Assembly: GCA_039802205.1 (NCBI GenBank)
Contig: JBDRWD010000011.1
Location: 1-56,556 of the forward strand
Length of the DNA stretch: 56,556 nt
Direction: 5' to 3'
Source of the DNA: a candidate division WOR-3 bacterium
GTDB lineage: Bacteria > Hydrothermota > Tepidihabitantia > SM23-42 > JAOAFX01
In this document: one piece after another, positions 45,855 through 54,579 of the stretch
Position numbering within the stretch: position 1 is the first letter of the stretch
Layout of the letters: every line of letters begins with the position of its first letter
Translations under genes and position numbers: made by a program
The notes under the pieces: model-generated
What the model saw: the letters and a program-made list of their open reading frames with translations, nothing else
The model's database searches: none
Told to the model about the DNA's origin: nothing

Positions 45855-46385
45855 CTATTTTCTTCCTGTTTTCCTCATCACCGCCAGTACTCCAATCACT
45901 GATGTGAATAGCACCGTTGCCTCACCGAGTGTATCAAGTCCGCGGAAATCAAGGATTACATCCGCAACAATGTTTGCACCACCAACTTTAGGTAAGCCCA
46001 ATTTTATATATTCACTCGCCACCTTCATAATCGGCGAACCAAAAGGCGGCAAAGAGCTGAATATCCGTTCAATTATAATAATAAAAAGAATCACAAAAAA
46101 TCCGTAAAAAACCAAGCCCGAAATTTGTGCGGGTGTGAATTTCTTATTCACAGTTTCGTCAATGTCTGTTGTTCTAAAGATTACGGCAACAAATATAATT
46201 ACCGTAAGAATCTCTACTACTATCTGAACAATAGCAAGATCTGGTGCCTGGAGCAAAATAAACAGAATTGCCACAGAAAAACCAACTGCACCCACTGCTA
46301 TCGCTGCCGCCAGTAAATCCTTTATTTCAATTGCGATGATTGCAGCAATAATCATAAAAACTAAAAATAGATATATCTCAATCAT
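45855..46385 (-). CDS. MbhD/MbhE-like subunit (MrpA C-terminal part)
   Basis: 176 residues, about six helices. The N-terminal half (KDLLAAAIAVGAVGF, LLQAPDLAIVQIVVEILTVIIF) matches the MbhD/DUF4040 part of MrpA; the second half (DFRGLDTLGEATVLFTSVIGVLAV) matches MbhE. In Mrp-type antiporters these are part of the large A subunit; in membrane-bound hydrogenases they are separate, here fused as one protein. It overlaps the upstream antiporter-like gene by one base and precedes mnhB. Confidence 0.87.
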   Translation of the reverse strand: MIEIYLFLVFMIIAAIIAIEIKDLLAAAIAVGAVGFSVAILFILLQAPDLAIVQIVVEILTVIIFVAVIFRTTDIDETVNKKFTPAQISGLVFYGFFVILFIIIIERIFSSLPPFGSPIMKVASEYIKLGLPKVGGANIVADVILDFRGLDTLGEATVLFTSVIGVLAVMRKTGRK

Positions 46386-48286
46386 TATCTCACTCCTAAC
46401 AGTAGCAATATTATCAATAGTCCTAAAAATATCCAGCCTATATATCCCTGTAACTCACCAGTGTGAATAGCAGAAAAGATGCTTCCAAGCGCAACTACAA
46501 TCCGTGACAAAGCCTGGTAGGTTATGACAAAGAATTTATTTATCACTTCTCGGAAGAGAACTGAAAATCCTCCCGATACCCCACGTAGATAATTATAGAA
46601 ATCAAATGCACCCTCTTCACCAAATTTGTAGGTTTTTTCTAACATATCAATTTGGTGAACAGATGAATAAAAATTTGGACCGGTAATTCTTGCCTCTTCT
46701 GTATCAAGAACCTCGCCTCCGACAAATATCTTTCCCTTCCGGGGTCTGAGTGCGGTTCCGAAAATAAAGATGATTAGTCCGATTCCAATGCCTGTAATCA
46801 TCAAAATTGTGGTCAACCCCGCAGACCAGAATCCAATTGGGGCAATCTTCAAAAATGGCAGTGCGGGATAAATCAGCCTTGAAAGCGGTATTTGCTCCGC
46901 GAAAATGCCAAATATGATACACAAGAAGGCAAGTATTAATGTAGGTGTTACCATTTCAAATCGCACTTCTCGCACCTTATCAAATTCCATTGGCCTTTCA
47001 CCTAAGAATAAAGAATGTATCATCTTCAAAAAAGATGCCAAAGTTAAAACACTTCCAAACATCGCAGCAACCAAGAATATAATCCATAAATTCGTTTCTT
47101 TATTCAATTCAATTATTCCCTGATATACCATCCATTTTGAATAAAAACCATTGAACGGTGGAACTCCGGAAATTGCAAATGCCGCCACAATAAAACAGAA
47201 CGCTGTTAAAGGCATCCTTGTACCAAGACCACCAAGATGGTCAAGTTCGGTTGTGCGTGCACGATATTCAACCGAACCTGCAGACAAAAACAAACAGGCT
47301 TTGTATATTACGTTATTTATCATATGAAACAGCCCCCCTGCAACTGCCACTGGTACGCCTGTACCGATGCCAAGAATCATATACCCTACCTGTGATACCG
47401 CATGGAATGATAACAAGCGCATCGCCTCTTTTTGCACAAGTGCCATCATAACGGCAAAGATAATCGTTATTGCACCAATAACCATCAAGGTCATTCTTAT
47501 CGGCATTGACTGAGTTATGTCAAATATATAATAAGAAATCCTGACGAGAAAATATATACCTAATAGTTTATCAAGACTCGCTGGAATAAACGCCATCGTT
47601 GAAGCAGGTACAACCTTTGCTGCCTCCGGAATCCAGGTATGCAATGGCATCGCACCTGCCTTGGCAAGGGCACCGACAAGAAGCAAAATATAGGCGGTGA
47701 TTAAAACACCACTATTAAGCCCAAGTAAAGGCTCGGCAGGAAAGTTTGCATTACCGACAACCGAATAAACAATGATTATCCCCAGCATCAAAATGAAGTC
47801 CGAAACTCCCACAATCGTCAATGCCTTCCTTGCCGCTAATACACTGTATTTTTTACCGACGAGTAAAATACCATAGAGGGAAAAAACGAGCATATTCCAG
47901 AATATCAGCATCAATATCAAATTCCCGCTGAGGACCACACCGTTAGCCCCGGAAAGTGTTAATCCAAGGTATAATTGATAGACCTCCTCTCCATGCATCT
48001 TCTTCATCGTAATCTCTGAATAGAGTAAAATCAAAAATGCAAAAAACGAATTAAACAGGAGGATAAATCTTGTGAGATTATCGACATAAATGCGGAAATC
48101 AATTCCCGGGATGCTGGCAATGTTATATGAGAAATATTGATTCTGAAAGAGCAGGTAAATCCTCAGAGAAAGATAGAAGGTGATGACAAATCCAAGGAAA
48201 CCCATTATTTTGCGAAGGCGTTTTATCAAAAAGCCGAGCAATCCACACATCACCGGGAGGAGTAAGATATAATAAAGTTCACTCAT
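46385..48286 (-). CDS. large proton-conducting membrane subunit (NuoL/HyfB-like)
   Basis: 633 residues, about 15-16 helices. The Lys motif LAKAGAMPLHTWIPEAAKVVPAS and SFHAVSQVGYMILGIG are conserved. The usual TM5 glutamate (WE in NuoL/M) appears replaced by Asn in LIFWNMLVFSLYG. The C-terminal 150 residues include a soluble loop (VGGEVLDTEEARITGPNFY) and a last helix, as in HycC/HyfB. It joins the hydrogenase core to the antiporter row. The start has GGAGG and overlaps the upstream stop by one base. Confidence 0.88.
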   Translation of the reverse strand: MSELYYILLLPVMCGLLGFLIKRLRKIMGFLGFVITFYLSLRIYLLFQNQYFSYNIASIPGIDFRIYVDNLTRFILLFNSFFAFLILLYSEITMKKMHGEEVYQLYLGLTLSGANGVVLSGNLILMLIFWNMLVFSLYGILLVGKKYSVLAARKALTIVGVSDFILMLGIIIVYSVVGNANFPAEPLLGLNSGVLITAYILLLVGALAKAGAMPLHTWIPEAAKVVPASTMAFIPASLDKLLGIYFLVRISYYIFDITQSMPIRMTLMVIGAITIIFAVMMALVQKEAMRLLSFHAVSQVGYMILGIGTGVPVAVAGGLFHMINNVIYKACLFLSAGSVEYRARTTELDHLGGLGTRMPLTAFCFIVAAFAISGVPPFNGFYSKWMVYQGIIELNKETNLWIIFLVAAMFGSVLTLASFLKMIHSLFLGERPMEFDKVREVRFEMVTPTLILAFLCIIFGIFAEQIPLSRLIYPALPFLKIAPIGFWSAGLTTILMITGIGIGLIIFIFGTALRPRKGKIFVGGEVLDTEEARITGPNFYSSVHQIDMLEKTYKFGEEGAFDFYNYLRGVSGGFSVLFREVINKFFVITYQALSRIVVALGSIFSAIHTGELQGYIGWIFLGLLIILLLLGVR

Positions 48287-49491
48287 TAGATGCCTCCGAG
48301 ATAGGTTAAAATTTCATAAAAAAAGATTCCCAGAACAAGGGAAAGCAATGTTAGAACAAAGACCACCCCGATTTCAACAACCCCCGGCTTCCTTTCCATC
48401 TTCACCATCATAAGGTCACATTTCTCCCCATAGAATAATTCATGATAAAAGCGGTCACTGTATAAAAGAGTAAATATTGCTACTGCAATCGCAAAGAATC
48501 CAAAAAGAATGTTCTTCTGCACCGCACCAATTACAACCATCAGTTTGGCGAAAAAGCCGATCATTGGGAAGAAACCCACTAATGAACTAAACAACAATGC
48601 CATATTGACTGTGAGGACCGGTGAGACCTTGAGCATACAGGAAATATTTTTGATATTTGCCTCGCCGGTAACATCTTCAATCGTGCCTGTGCCGTAAAAG
48701 AGACCAGATTTTGCCAGGGCATGGGCTAAAATATAGATGATCGCACCGTATTTTCCAAAATAACCACCAGCAGCAAATCCCAAGAGGATAAAACCAATTT
48801 GGCTTATCGTGGAATAGGCGAGTAGATACCGCAACCGATTGGTGATGTAAGCCGAACCGCCGGCAATTAAACTGGAAATGACCGCCAGATAACCAATAAC
48901 CAAAAAATAGTTCACTGGTATCGCAGGATTATCGACAAAAAGCCGGTAAAACAATATTAAACCAAGATTTTCAGCAATCCCGGCGAGCGAGCCACCAATG
49001 GCAGAAGGAATCGCAGCGTAGGCAGGTATCAACCAAAAATGCAGTGGCAGAATCACTGATTTGGCAAAAATCCCAATGGTGAGCAAGACAATCGCCGGAA
49101 TACTAAAGTTTTTTATTTCGGAGATTAAAAAAGAATTATTATCAAGATACAAGATACCAATTCCGATAAGCATCAATCCGGCAGCCAATAGGTTGGTGAT
49201 GAATACCACATTGCCTGCCTCAATCTGTTCATTCCGGCGATAGTAAACAACTGCCCGCCATACTCCAAGGGTTGAAAGTTCCCAGCAGAGATACATCCAT
49301 AATAAGTTGGTGGTGAGTGCCACCCCGATACCTGAAAGCACAATTAATAGCAGCATTAAGTAATATTCTAACCTGTGCCCTTTCTGCCTTATCGTACCCA
49401 AAGCATAGAGGAAAGACATAAAACCAATGAACAAAAAGCTAACTGCCAGAAAAATGCCGATTTTATCAGTTATCAAACCAAATTCCGCCAT
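48286..49491 (-). CDS. second antiporter-like membrane subunit (NuoN/M family, short)
   Basis: 401 residues, about 11-12 helices, shorter than NuoM (about 500). It keeps the TM5 Glu (WMYLCWELSTLGVW) and the TM7 Lys (IFAKSVILPLHFWLIPAYAA) plus LAYSTISQIGFILLGF. It may be a third ion-translocating unit of the complex. It starts 13 nt after the hydrogenase large subunit. Confidence 0.88.
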   Translation of the reverse strand: MAEFGLITDKIGIFLAVSFLFIGFMSFLYALGTIRQKGHRLEYYLMLLLIVLSGIGVALTTNLLWMYLCWELSTLGVWRAVVYYRRNEQIEAGNVVFITNLLAAGLMLIGIGILYLDNNSFLISEIKNFSIPAIVLLTIGIFAKSVILPLHFWLIPAYAAIPSAIGGSLAGIAENLGLILFYRLFVDNPAIPVNYFLVIGYLAVISSLIAGGSAYITNRLRYLLAYSTISQIGFILLGFAAGGYFGKYGAIIYILAHALAKSGLFYGTGTIEDVTGEANIKNISCMLKVSPVLTVNMALLFSSLVGFFPMIGFFAKLMVVIGAVQKNILFGFFAIAVAIFTLLYSDRFYHELFYGEKCDLMMVKMERKPGVVEIGVVFVLTLLSLVLGIFFYEILTYLGGI

Positions 49492-49504
49492 GAACTACCT
49501 CTTT

Positions 49505-50719
49505 TCATCTTCGATATTTTCTTCTTAGTTCTTCCGTCTTCATATAAGATAGTTTAAGCAAATCCTTGCCCGTATATTTCTTTTTACCATTTTCATAAAC
49601 AGCCGTTCGCTCAGTACAACAATAGCACGGATCAACCGCAGCCAAAATTAGAGCCGCATCAGCAATTGAATAACCTTTAACCGCCGCAACATTTGAAGCA
49701 ATGTTCATATAACTCGGCGCCCGAATTTTATGACGCACAGGCATGTTTGAACCATCAGAACGCACATAGTGGAAGACCTCACCCCGAGGGGCCTCATGAC
49801 GACCAATCCCTTCCCCGGGTGGTATTTCCTCAATCTTTGTTTCAATTGGACCCTCTGGCATATTTTTGAGACACTGACGCACAATCTTTATTGATTCAAA
49901 ACACTCCAACAATCTCACTTTTGCCTTTGCGAGAACATCCCCTTCTTCAAATACTACGATATTCCAGTCTACTTTATCATAGGCATCGTATGGATCATCT
50001 TTACGGACATCAATAGCCACACCCGAACCTCGGGCAGTCGGACCCAATACTCCATAGGCGATCGCATCCTCTTTTTTCAAAATTCCCACCCCTTCAAGTC
50101 TCGCTCGAATCACCGGATCGTCAAGAATTGCCTTTGTAAACATTGCTGTTTTCTCTTCAATCAAATTCAAATATTCTTCAATCTTTGGATAGTCTTCAGG
50201 CAGTATATCCCTTCTTGCGCCACCAATCTTGTTTATTGCATAATGGTTGCGATTGCCCATGATAAGTTCAAATAAATCAAGCAAGGGTTCGCGATAACGC
50301 CACACCCACATCCAGACTGTATTATAACCAATGAAATGACCAGCAAGACCAAGCCATAGGTAATGGGAGTGTATTCTCTCCAGTTCGCCAATAATCGTTC
50401 TAATATACTGAGCCCGGGGCGGCGGTTTGATACCGCAGATATCCTCAACTGCCAGGCAATAGGCATAAGGGTGGGAATCAGAACAGATCCCGCATATTCG
50501 CTCCACAAGAAATGGGACCTGGTCAAAGGTCATGGTCTGGGCAATATACTCGTGACCACGATGGTTGTAACCGAGATTTATTTCTAAATCAACCACCTTC
50601 TCACCCTCAACAATCAGTTTGAAAAATTCAGGTTCTTCCTGAAGGGGATGATAGGGTCCGATAGGCACCACCCGATATTTCGGATTTCGGATTTCGAATT
50701 TCGAATTTATCTCACTCAT
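49505..50719 (-). CDS. [NiFe] hydrogenase large subunit, group 4 (NuoD-like)
   Basis: 404 residues. Both nickel-binding motifs are present: ERICGICSDSH (C76, C79) near the N-terminus and DPCYCCTERT (C365, C368) near the C-terminus, which separates it from true NuoD. Group 4 features are GPYHPLQEEPEFFKL and NLGYNHRGHEYIA. A 33-residue tail follows the second motif; whether it is cleaved during maturation is unclear. Residues 5-15 (NSKFEIRNPKY) are encoded by an interspersed repeat. It overlaps the NuoC-like gene by 8 nt with GAGGAG upstream. No maturation genes are in the window. Confidence 0.94.
   Translation of the reverse strand: MSEINSKFEIRNPKYRVVPIGPYHPLQEEPEFFKLIVEGEKVVDLEINLGYNHRGHEYIAQTMTFDQVPFLVERICGICSDSHPYAYCLAVEDICGIKPPPRAQYIRTIIGELERIHSHYLWLGLAGHFIGYNTVWMWVWRYREPLLDLFELIMGNRNHYAINKIGGARRDILPEDYPKIEEYLNLIEEKTAMFTKAILDDPVIRARLEGVGILKKEDAIAYGVLGPTARGSGVAIDVRKDDPYDAYDKVDWNIVVFEEGDVLAKAKVRLLECFESIKIVRQCLKNMPEGPIETKIEEIPPGEGIGRHEAPRGEVFHYVRSDGSNMPVRHKIRAPSYMNIASNVAAVKGYSIADAALILAAVDPCYCCTERTAVYENGKKKYTGKDLLKLSYMKTEELRRKYRR
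50675..50708. repeat. interspersed repeat inside the hydrogenase large-subunit N-terminus
   Basis: Units ATTTCGGATTTCGG and ATTTCGAATTTCGAATTT, the reverse-orientation relative of 19571-19602. The repeat lies in frame inside the coding sequence. Confidence 0.75.
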
Positions 50720-51152
50720 AGTCTCTCCTCAATGGATATGTCCCTTCGGGCCAATCATCTGAAGTTAAAAGTGGAATGAGATTTGGATGGCCGATAAAAT
50801 CAACCCCAAGCAATTCGTGAATCTCTCTTTCAATCCAGTTGGCGGCGGGGAGAAAATCAGCAAGACTCTTAATCTTTGGGTCATCTTTAGGGACGACTGT
50901 TTTGATATTATAGTATGTGCCGCTTGGGTCATGAGAAAAATGATATAATATTTCTATCCCTGCATGGGTGTCAATCCCGGTAGCAATGGATAATCGGCAA
51001 CCCAAATCATAAAAGAGATATCGAGCAAAATCATAAACGCGATCCCGATTTATTCGGATATAAGTCCGCCTTGGAGAATGGATTTTAATTTCAACCCCCG
51101 GGAATTTGTTCTTTATCTCATTTAATATCGCCTCGGAATATTCCTTCTTCAT
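50712..51152 (-). CDS. hydrogenase subunit, NuoC-like (30 kDa family)
   Basis: 146 residues with the family motif NWIEREIHELLGVDFIGHPN and the terminal YPLRRDYE. It connects the large and small subunits of group 4 hydrogenases and complex I. A 61-nt gap separates it from the NuoB-like gene. Confidence 0.93.
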   Translation of the reverse strand: MKKEYSEAILNEIKNKFPGVEIKIHSPRRTYIRINRDRVYDFARYLFYDLGCRLSIATGIDTHAGIEILYHFSHDPSGTYYNIKTVVPKDDPKIKSLADFLPAANWIEREIHELLGVDFIGHPNLIPLLTSDDWPEGTYPLRRDYE

Positions 51153-51213
51153 ATACTCCCCTTACGCTCTTTTACCATACCCATAATTCGCTTTCCAGCC
51201 ATATCTGCACACT

Positions 51214-51633
51214 TCATTTCAATCTCTGCAAAGCCTTTACCACCCCCATAATTATCGCTTCCGGTTTCGGAGGACAACCTGGGATATAGACATCAATCGG
51301 CAGATGCTTATCATAAGGACCGACGACATTATAAGATTTTTCAAACATATGACAATGACAGGTGCAGGTTCCAACACCAATCACCAAACAAGGTTTAGGG
51401 GTTTCTTCATAAACCCGTAATACCCTTGGTAAACTCTTTCTATTTAGAACCCCTGTTACGAGTAAGGCATCGGCATGTCGGGGTGAACCGACAAGGACGA
51501 TCCCAAATCTTTCCACATCCCATCTTGGGGTCAAAACATCCAAAATTTCAATATCACAATTATTACAGGAAGCAGCCGCAACATGAAAAACCCAGGGCGA
51601 TTTTTTTAATCCCCAGAGTTTGAAATTTCCCAT
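51214..51633 (-). CDS. hydrogenase small subunit, NuoB-like, with unusual Cys/His loop
   Basis: 139 residues from ATG 51633, preceded by AAGGAGG. The ligands of the proximal [4Fe-4S] cluster are visible: SCNNCDIE (C23, C26), GTC and PGCPPKPE. The loop after GTC normally ends in a Gly pair (e.g. CTGG in CO-linked hydrogenases) but reads GTCTCHCHMFEKSYNVVG here, adding a Cys and two His. It carries electrons from the ferredoxin-like subunits to the NiFe site. Confidence 0.93.
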   Translation of the reverse strand: MGNFKLWGLKKSPWVFHVAAASCNNCDIEILDVLTPRWDVERFGIVLVGSPRHADALLVTGVLNRKSLPRVLRVYEETPKPCLVIGVGTCTCHCHMFEKSYNVVGPYDKHLPIDVYIPGCPPKPEAIIMGVVKALQRLK

Positions 51634-51647
51634 CCCTCGCCTCCTTT

Positions 51648-52568
51648 TCAAAAACCCTTTAACGCCAGTACCACACCGACTATTGCTAAAATTCCCATAA
51701 ACAGCCAGAAAAATTTTAAAGTTTGGTCAATGCGCAATCGGGGATTTGTATTTTTTATCAAAATTACCAAACCCAGGATTAATAGAAATTTCAAAATTGC
51801 CCACCAGTCCCCAATGCCACCCCATAAAAGCGAAATCATAAATAGGGGTAAAAGAAAGAGCATCATCGCCCGGGTGATTTTGTAAAGTCCGAGCGCGACG
51901 CCTGAATATTCGATATAAGGTCCAGCCATGATTTCTTGTTCTGCCTCGGGAATGTCAAATGGTACAAAACCAAGTTTTGCCTGGATAACGAATAAAAATA
52001 TCAATCCGAAGATAATGCCCGAGATTGAATAAAGAAATGGACCATGCATCTGCTGATATTGGATTATATCGCCAAACTTTATTGTGCCCCCGGCTTTTAA
52101 AACAATTCCGGCAAGGGTGATTAAAAATGGCAACTCATATGCGAAATACTGTGTCATCTCCCTTGAAGCACCAACGCTCGCTAGGGGATTGCGCGAAGCT
52201 GAACCACCGATGATAACTCCGATTGGCGGTAGAGCAAGAAGGTAAATCATCACGATAAGGTCACCCACAAAAGTAGTCTTTGGTGCAAAGTTCATCTTAA
52301 ACAACATCACTGCCAAAAGAGACATCGCAATCAAACCAAGTAGTGGTCCCAGGTAGAAAAGGACCGATGAGGTTCCTTCAGGGATGATCGTCTCTTTGAT
52401 TAACAATTTCAAAAAATCGGCATAAGGTTGATACCAGGGAGGACCAACCCGCATCTGGATTCGCGCTGTCACCTTGCGGTCAATCCAGGTTAAAAACATC
52501 CCGATTATTGCCGTAAATAAAAACCCAGGGAAGACCAAATAATTGAATAAAAATTCCAGAATATTCAT
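51648..52568 (-). CDS. membrane anchor subunit, NuoH/HycD-like
   Basis: About 306 residues, eight helices, from ATG 52568 (an overlapping GTG lies one codon earlier). Conserved segments are WIDRKVTARIQMRVGPPWYQPYADFLKLL (start of the quinone/ion loop region) and FVPFDIPEAEQEIMAGPYIEYSG. It anchors the hydrogenase core and links it to the antiporter-like subunits. Its ATG overlaps the stop of the preceding polyferredoxin. Confidence 0.94.
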   Translation of the reverse strand: MNILEFLFNYLVFPGFLFTAIIGMFLTWIDRKVTARIQMRVGPPWYQPYADFLKLLIKETIIPEGTSSVLFYLGPLLGLIAMSLLAVMLFKMNFAPKTTFVGDLIVMIYLLALPPIGVIIGGSASRNPLASVGASREMTQYFAYELPFLITLAGIVLKAGGTIKFGDIIQYQQMHGPFLYSISGIIFGLIFLFVIQAKLGFVPFDIPEAEQEIMAGPYIEYSGVALGLYKITRAMMLFLLPLFMISLLWGGIGDWWAILKFLLILGLVILIKNTNPRLRIDQTLKFFWLFMGILAIVGVVLALKGF

Positions 52569-53035
52569 CACCTTCTCCTCATAAACGCATCTTTTGATAA
52601 CATCCGCACACCAATTTCCAGTTTTTTAATTTCACTTTCCTCAAGAAACTGCAGGGCCCCTGAGGAACAGGCTGCCACACACCTCGGTCCTTCCTCACGG
52701 TCCGCACAAAGATTACATTTCTGCGCAATATGTCGCACGAGCGGTGCATCAATAACCCCAAAAGGACAGGCGAATACACAGCTTTTGCAGCCGATGCACC
52801 TGAAAGATGAACGCACGACCCGCCCGGTATCCTCATCTCTGGTTATCGCCTGAACAGGACATGAAGCAAGGCAGAGCGCTTCTTTGCAGTGCCGGCAGGC
52901 TAAAGGTAAATATGCCATATTCTCAATCGCGCCGTGGCGGATCCGTCCTTCGCCTTTAAATGCTGAACGACATGCTGCTTCACACGATCGACACCCACAA
53001 CATAGGTCTAAATCTAAAACTATTCGACGGGCCAT
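52568..53035 (-). CDS. HycB/HydN-like polyferredoxin (four [4Fe-4S] clusters)
   Basis: 155 residues with 16 ligand cysteines in the order CCGCRSCEAAC, CRHCKEALCLASCP, CIGCKSCVFACP and CNLCADREEGPRCVAAC. Proteins of this kind link a formate dehydrogenase-like subunit to a hydrogenase in formate hydrogenlyase. It overlaps both neighbours: 16 nt with the molybdopterin-fold gene and one base with the membrane anchor. Confidence 0.93.
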   Translation of the reverse strand: MARRIVLDLDLCCGCRSCEAACRSAFKGEGRIRHGAIENMAYLPLACRHCKEALCLASCPVQAITRDEDTGRVVRSSFRCIGCKSCVFACPFGVIDAPLVRHIAQKCNLCADREEGPRCVAACSSGALQFLEESEIKKLEIGVRMLSKDAFMRRR

Positions 53036-54579
53036 ATCTGCACCTCGGTAGGAATAAAATTCACAAAATCCCCCACCAGTTCATATGCAAAAAGACCTCG
53101 TACCTCCGGAGTTTCGGGTTGTGTGAAGACCGTCCCCCGAGGTACCTCTGACATAATCTTCACCTGTAACTTAGCCTTACCCATTATCGATTCGATCACC
53201 ACCGGTTCATTCTCTTTCACTCCCAGTTCCCGAGCATCAAATGGATTTAATTTCAAAACCGGCTTTTCCCATAACCCCATATAGTGGAAGGCAATTTTTT
53301 CCCCGAATAAGGTTAAATTGCGTTTTTGAACTCTATCTTTCAGCCGCTGAATTCCTTCTTTTACATCAAATTTCAATTCGCATCCAGGTAATTGACCTTC
53401 GGAACTCTCCAGCCCACAGCGTTTGAAAAGCGTCTCAATCGTTTGTGCCCCACTCGCAGGGACAATTTCACCGTCCAGTTGTCTTTCGCCTCCGATCGTA
53501 ATAATCGTTCCGGACTTCTCAATATTTAATGCCATGGGTAATTGGGTATACTTTTTGAAACGGAGGGTAGAAGTAGCATATGCCTTTATCTGCCCCAGAC
53601 CATTGGTGATCTGAGGGTAATAAAAAGGAAATAATTCTCCGAAGGTGATCAGATACTTGATCTTGTTATCTTTAACAGCATTCCAAATTTTACCAAAAGG
53701 TGGTAGTTGAAAATGGGGGGTAAATTCAAATATTGGCAATATCTTTTTGTTCGCACTACTCAATCTCCTGGCTCCTTCTAAAATCAATTGAGGTTCATAA
53801 CTATGAGCAAATGGCAAAGTGAGAATTAAAAGGCTATTCTCCGTGGTCTTGAATACCTGGGCAATATCATCAAGTGTTCTCTCGGAAACGCCGCAAATTT
53901 CTTCAATATTGAATCCGGGCATCTTTTCGCCTGCAAGTCTCAAGAGCAGTATCCCTTCGGTCCCGGGGTGCACGCGCAAAAAGTCGGTAGCAAAATAAGC
54001 CGTATGACTACGGAGCGAATCAACGACCACCAGCCGGTGTTTTCTATCAGCAAGTCGCCAGTTGATCAAATCGCGCGAAATCATAGGGGTATAGTTAAAA
54101 ACATCTCCCACCACAATTATCATATCGGACTTTCCAATCTCCTCAATTGACGCCCAAGATTGTCTGTCAATAAAATACCTCAGTCCTGACTCGGGTTCAA
54201 GGTAAGCACTTACAATATTTTTAATCCCATACCGATGCGCGAAACCAATCACCCGCACCTCTTCTTCAATAGTCAAGTTGCGATCAAGGGTAATTGCGAC
54301 GGTCTCGGGCTCTTTCAATATCTCAGCCAATTCTGATTTTATACTCTCCCACTCCGTATATTTGTCCTCTCGGACCGGGACGCAAAGCCGTTTGGGATGA
54401 TTCAGATATACCGGTGCCGCACTTCCTCGGGGGCAGATCCGCCCCTGATTGGGAGTGTCTTTTAAGTATTCGACACCTTTTATCCCAAAATCATCAAAAA
54501 CGATACCCAGTTCGCACCCGTATCCACAGAAAGGGCACAGTGTGCGTTTAATGGTTAATTTTGAATCCTGAGTAATCAT
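53020..54579 (-). CDS. molybdopterin oxidoreductase-fold protein without obvious catalytic Cys/Sec
   Basis: 519 residues. The N-terminal [4Fe-4S] site is intact: C15, C18, C22 and C49 (LCPFCGYGCEL, GRICPRGSAAP). Rossmann-like MGD domains follow, and a C-terminal dinucleotide-binding barrel (about 410-519: LNPFDARELGVKENEPVVI, GTVFTQPETPEVRGL). In formate dehydrogenases a Cys or Sec sits about 140 residues in; the matching stretch here (SAYLEPESGLRYF) has none and no in-frame TGA is used. It may be an electron-transfer or structural subunit like NuoG, or act on an unknown substrate. It overlaps hydG by 4 nt. Confidence 0.82.
   Translation of the reverse strand: MITQDSKLTIKRTLCPFCGYGCELGIVFDDFGIKGVEYLKDTPNQGRICPRGSAAPVYLNHPKRLCVPVREDKYTEWESIKSELAEILKEPETVAITLDRNLTIEEEVRVIGFAHRYGIKNIVSAYLEPESGLRYFIDRQSWASIEEIGKSDMIIVVGDVFNYTPMISRDLINWRLADRKHRLVVVDSLRSHTAYFATDFLRVHPGTEGILLLRLAGEKMPGFNIEEICGVSERTLDDIAQVFKTTENSLLILTLPFAHSYEPQLILEGARRLSSANKKILPIFEFTPHFQLPPFGKIWNAVKDNKIKYLITFGELFPFYYPQITNGLGQIKAYATSTLRFKKYTQLPMALNIEKSGTIITIGGERQLDGEIVPASGAQTIETLFKRCGLESSEGQLPGCELKFDVKEGIQRLKDRVQKRNLTLFGEKIAFHYMGLWEKPVLKLNPFDARELGVKENEPVVIESIMGKAKLQVKIMSEVPRGTVFTQPETPEVRGLFAYELVGDFVNFIPTEVQIWPVE

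Noticed and set aside
49505-50719. Respiratory complex I subunit NuoD
   Set aside because: Both CxxC nickel-binding motifs are present, which true NuoD lacks, and no nuoE or nuoF is present.
53020-54579. Selenocysteine-containing formate dehydrogenase
   Set aside because: There is no in-frame TGA at the active-site position and no Cys replacement either.
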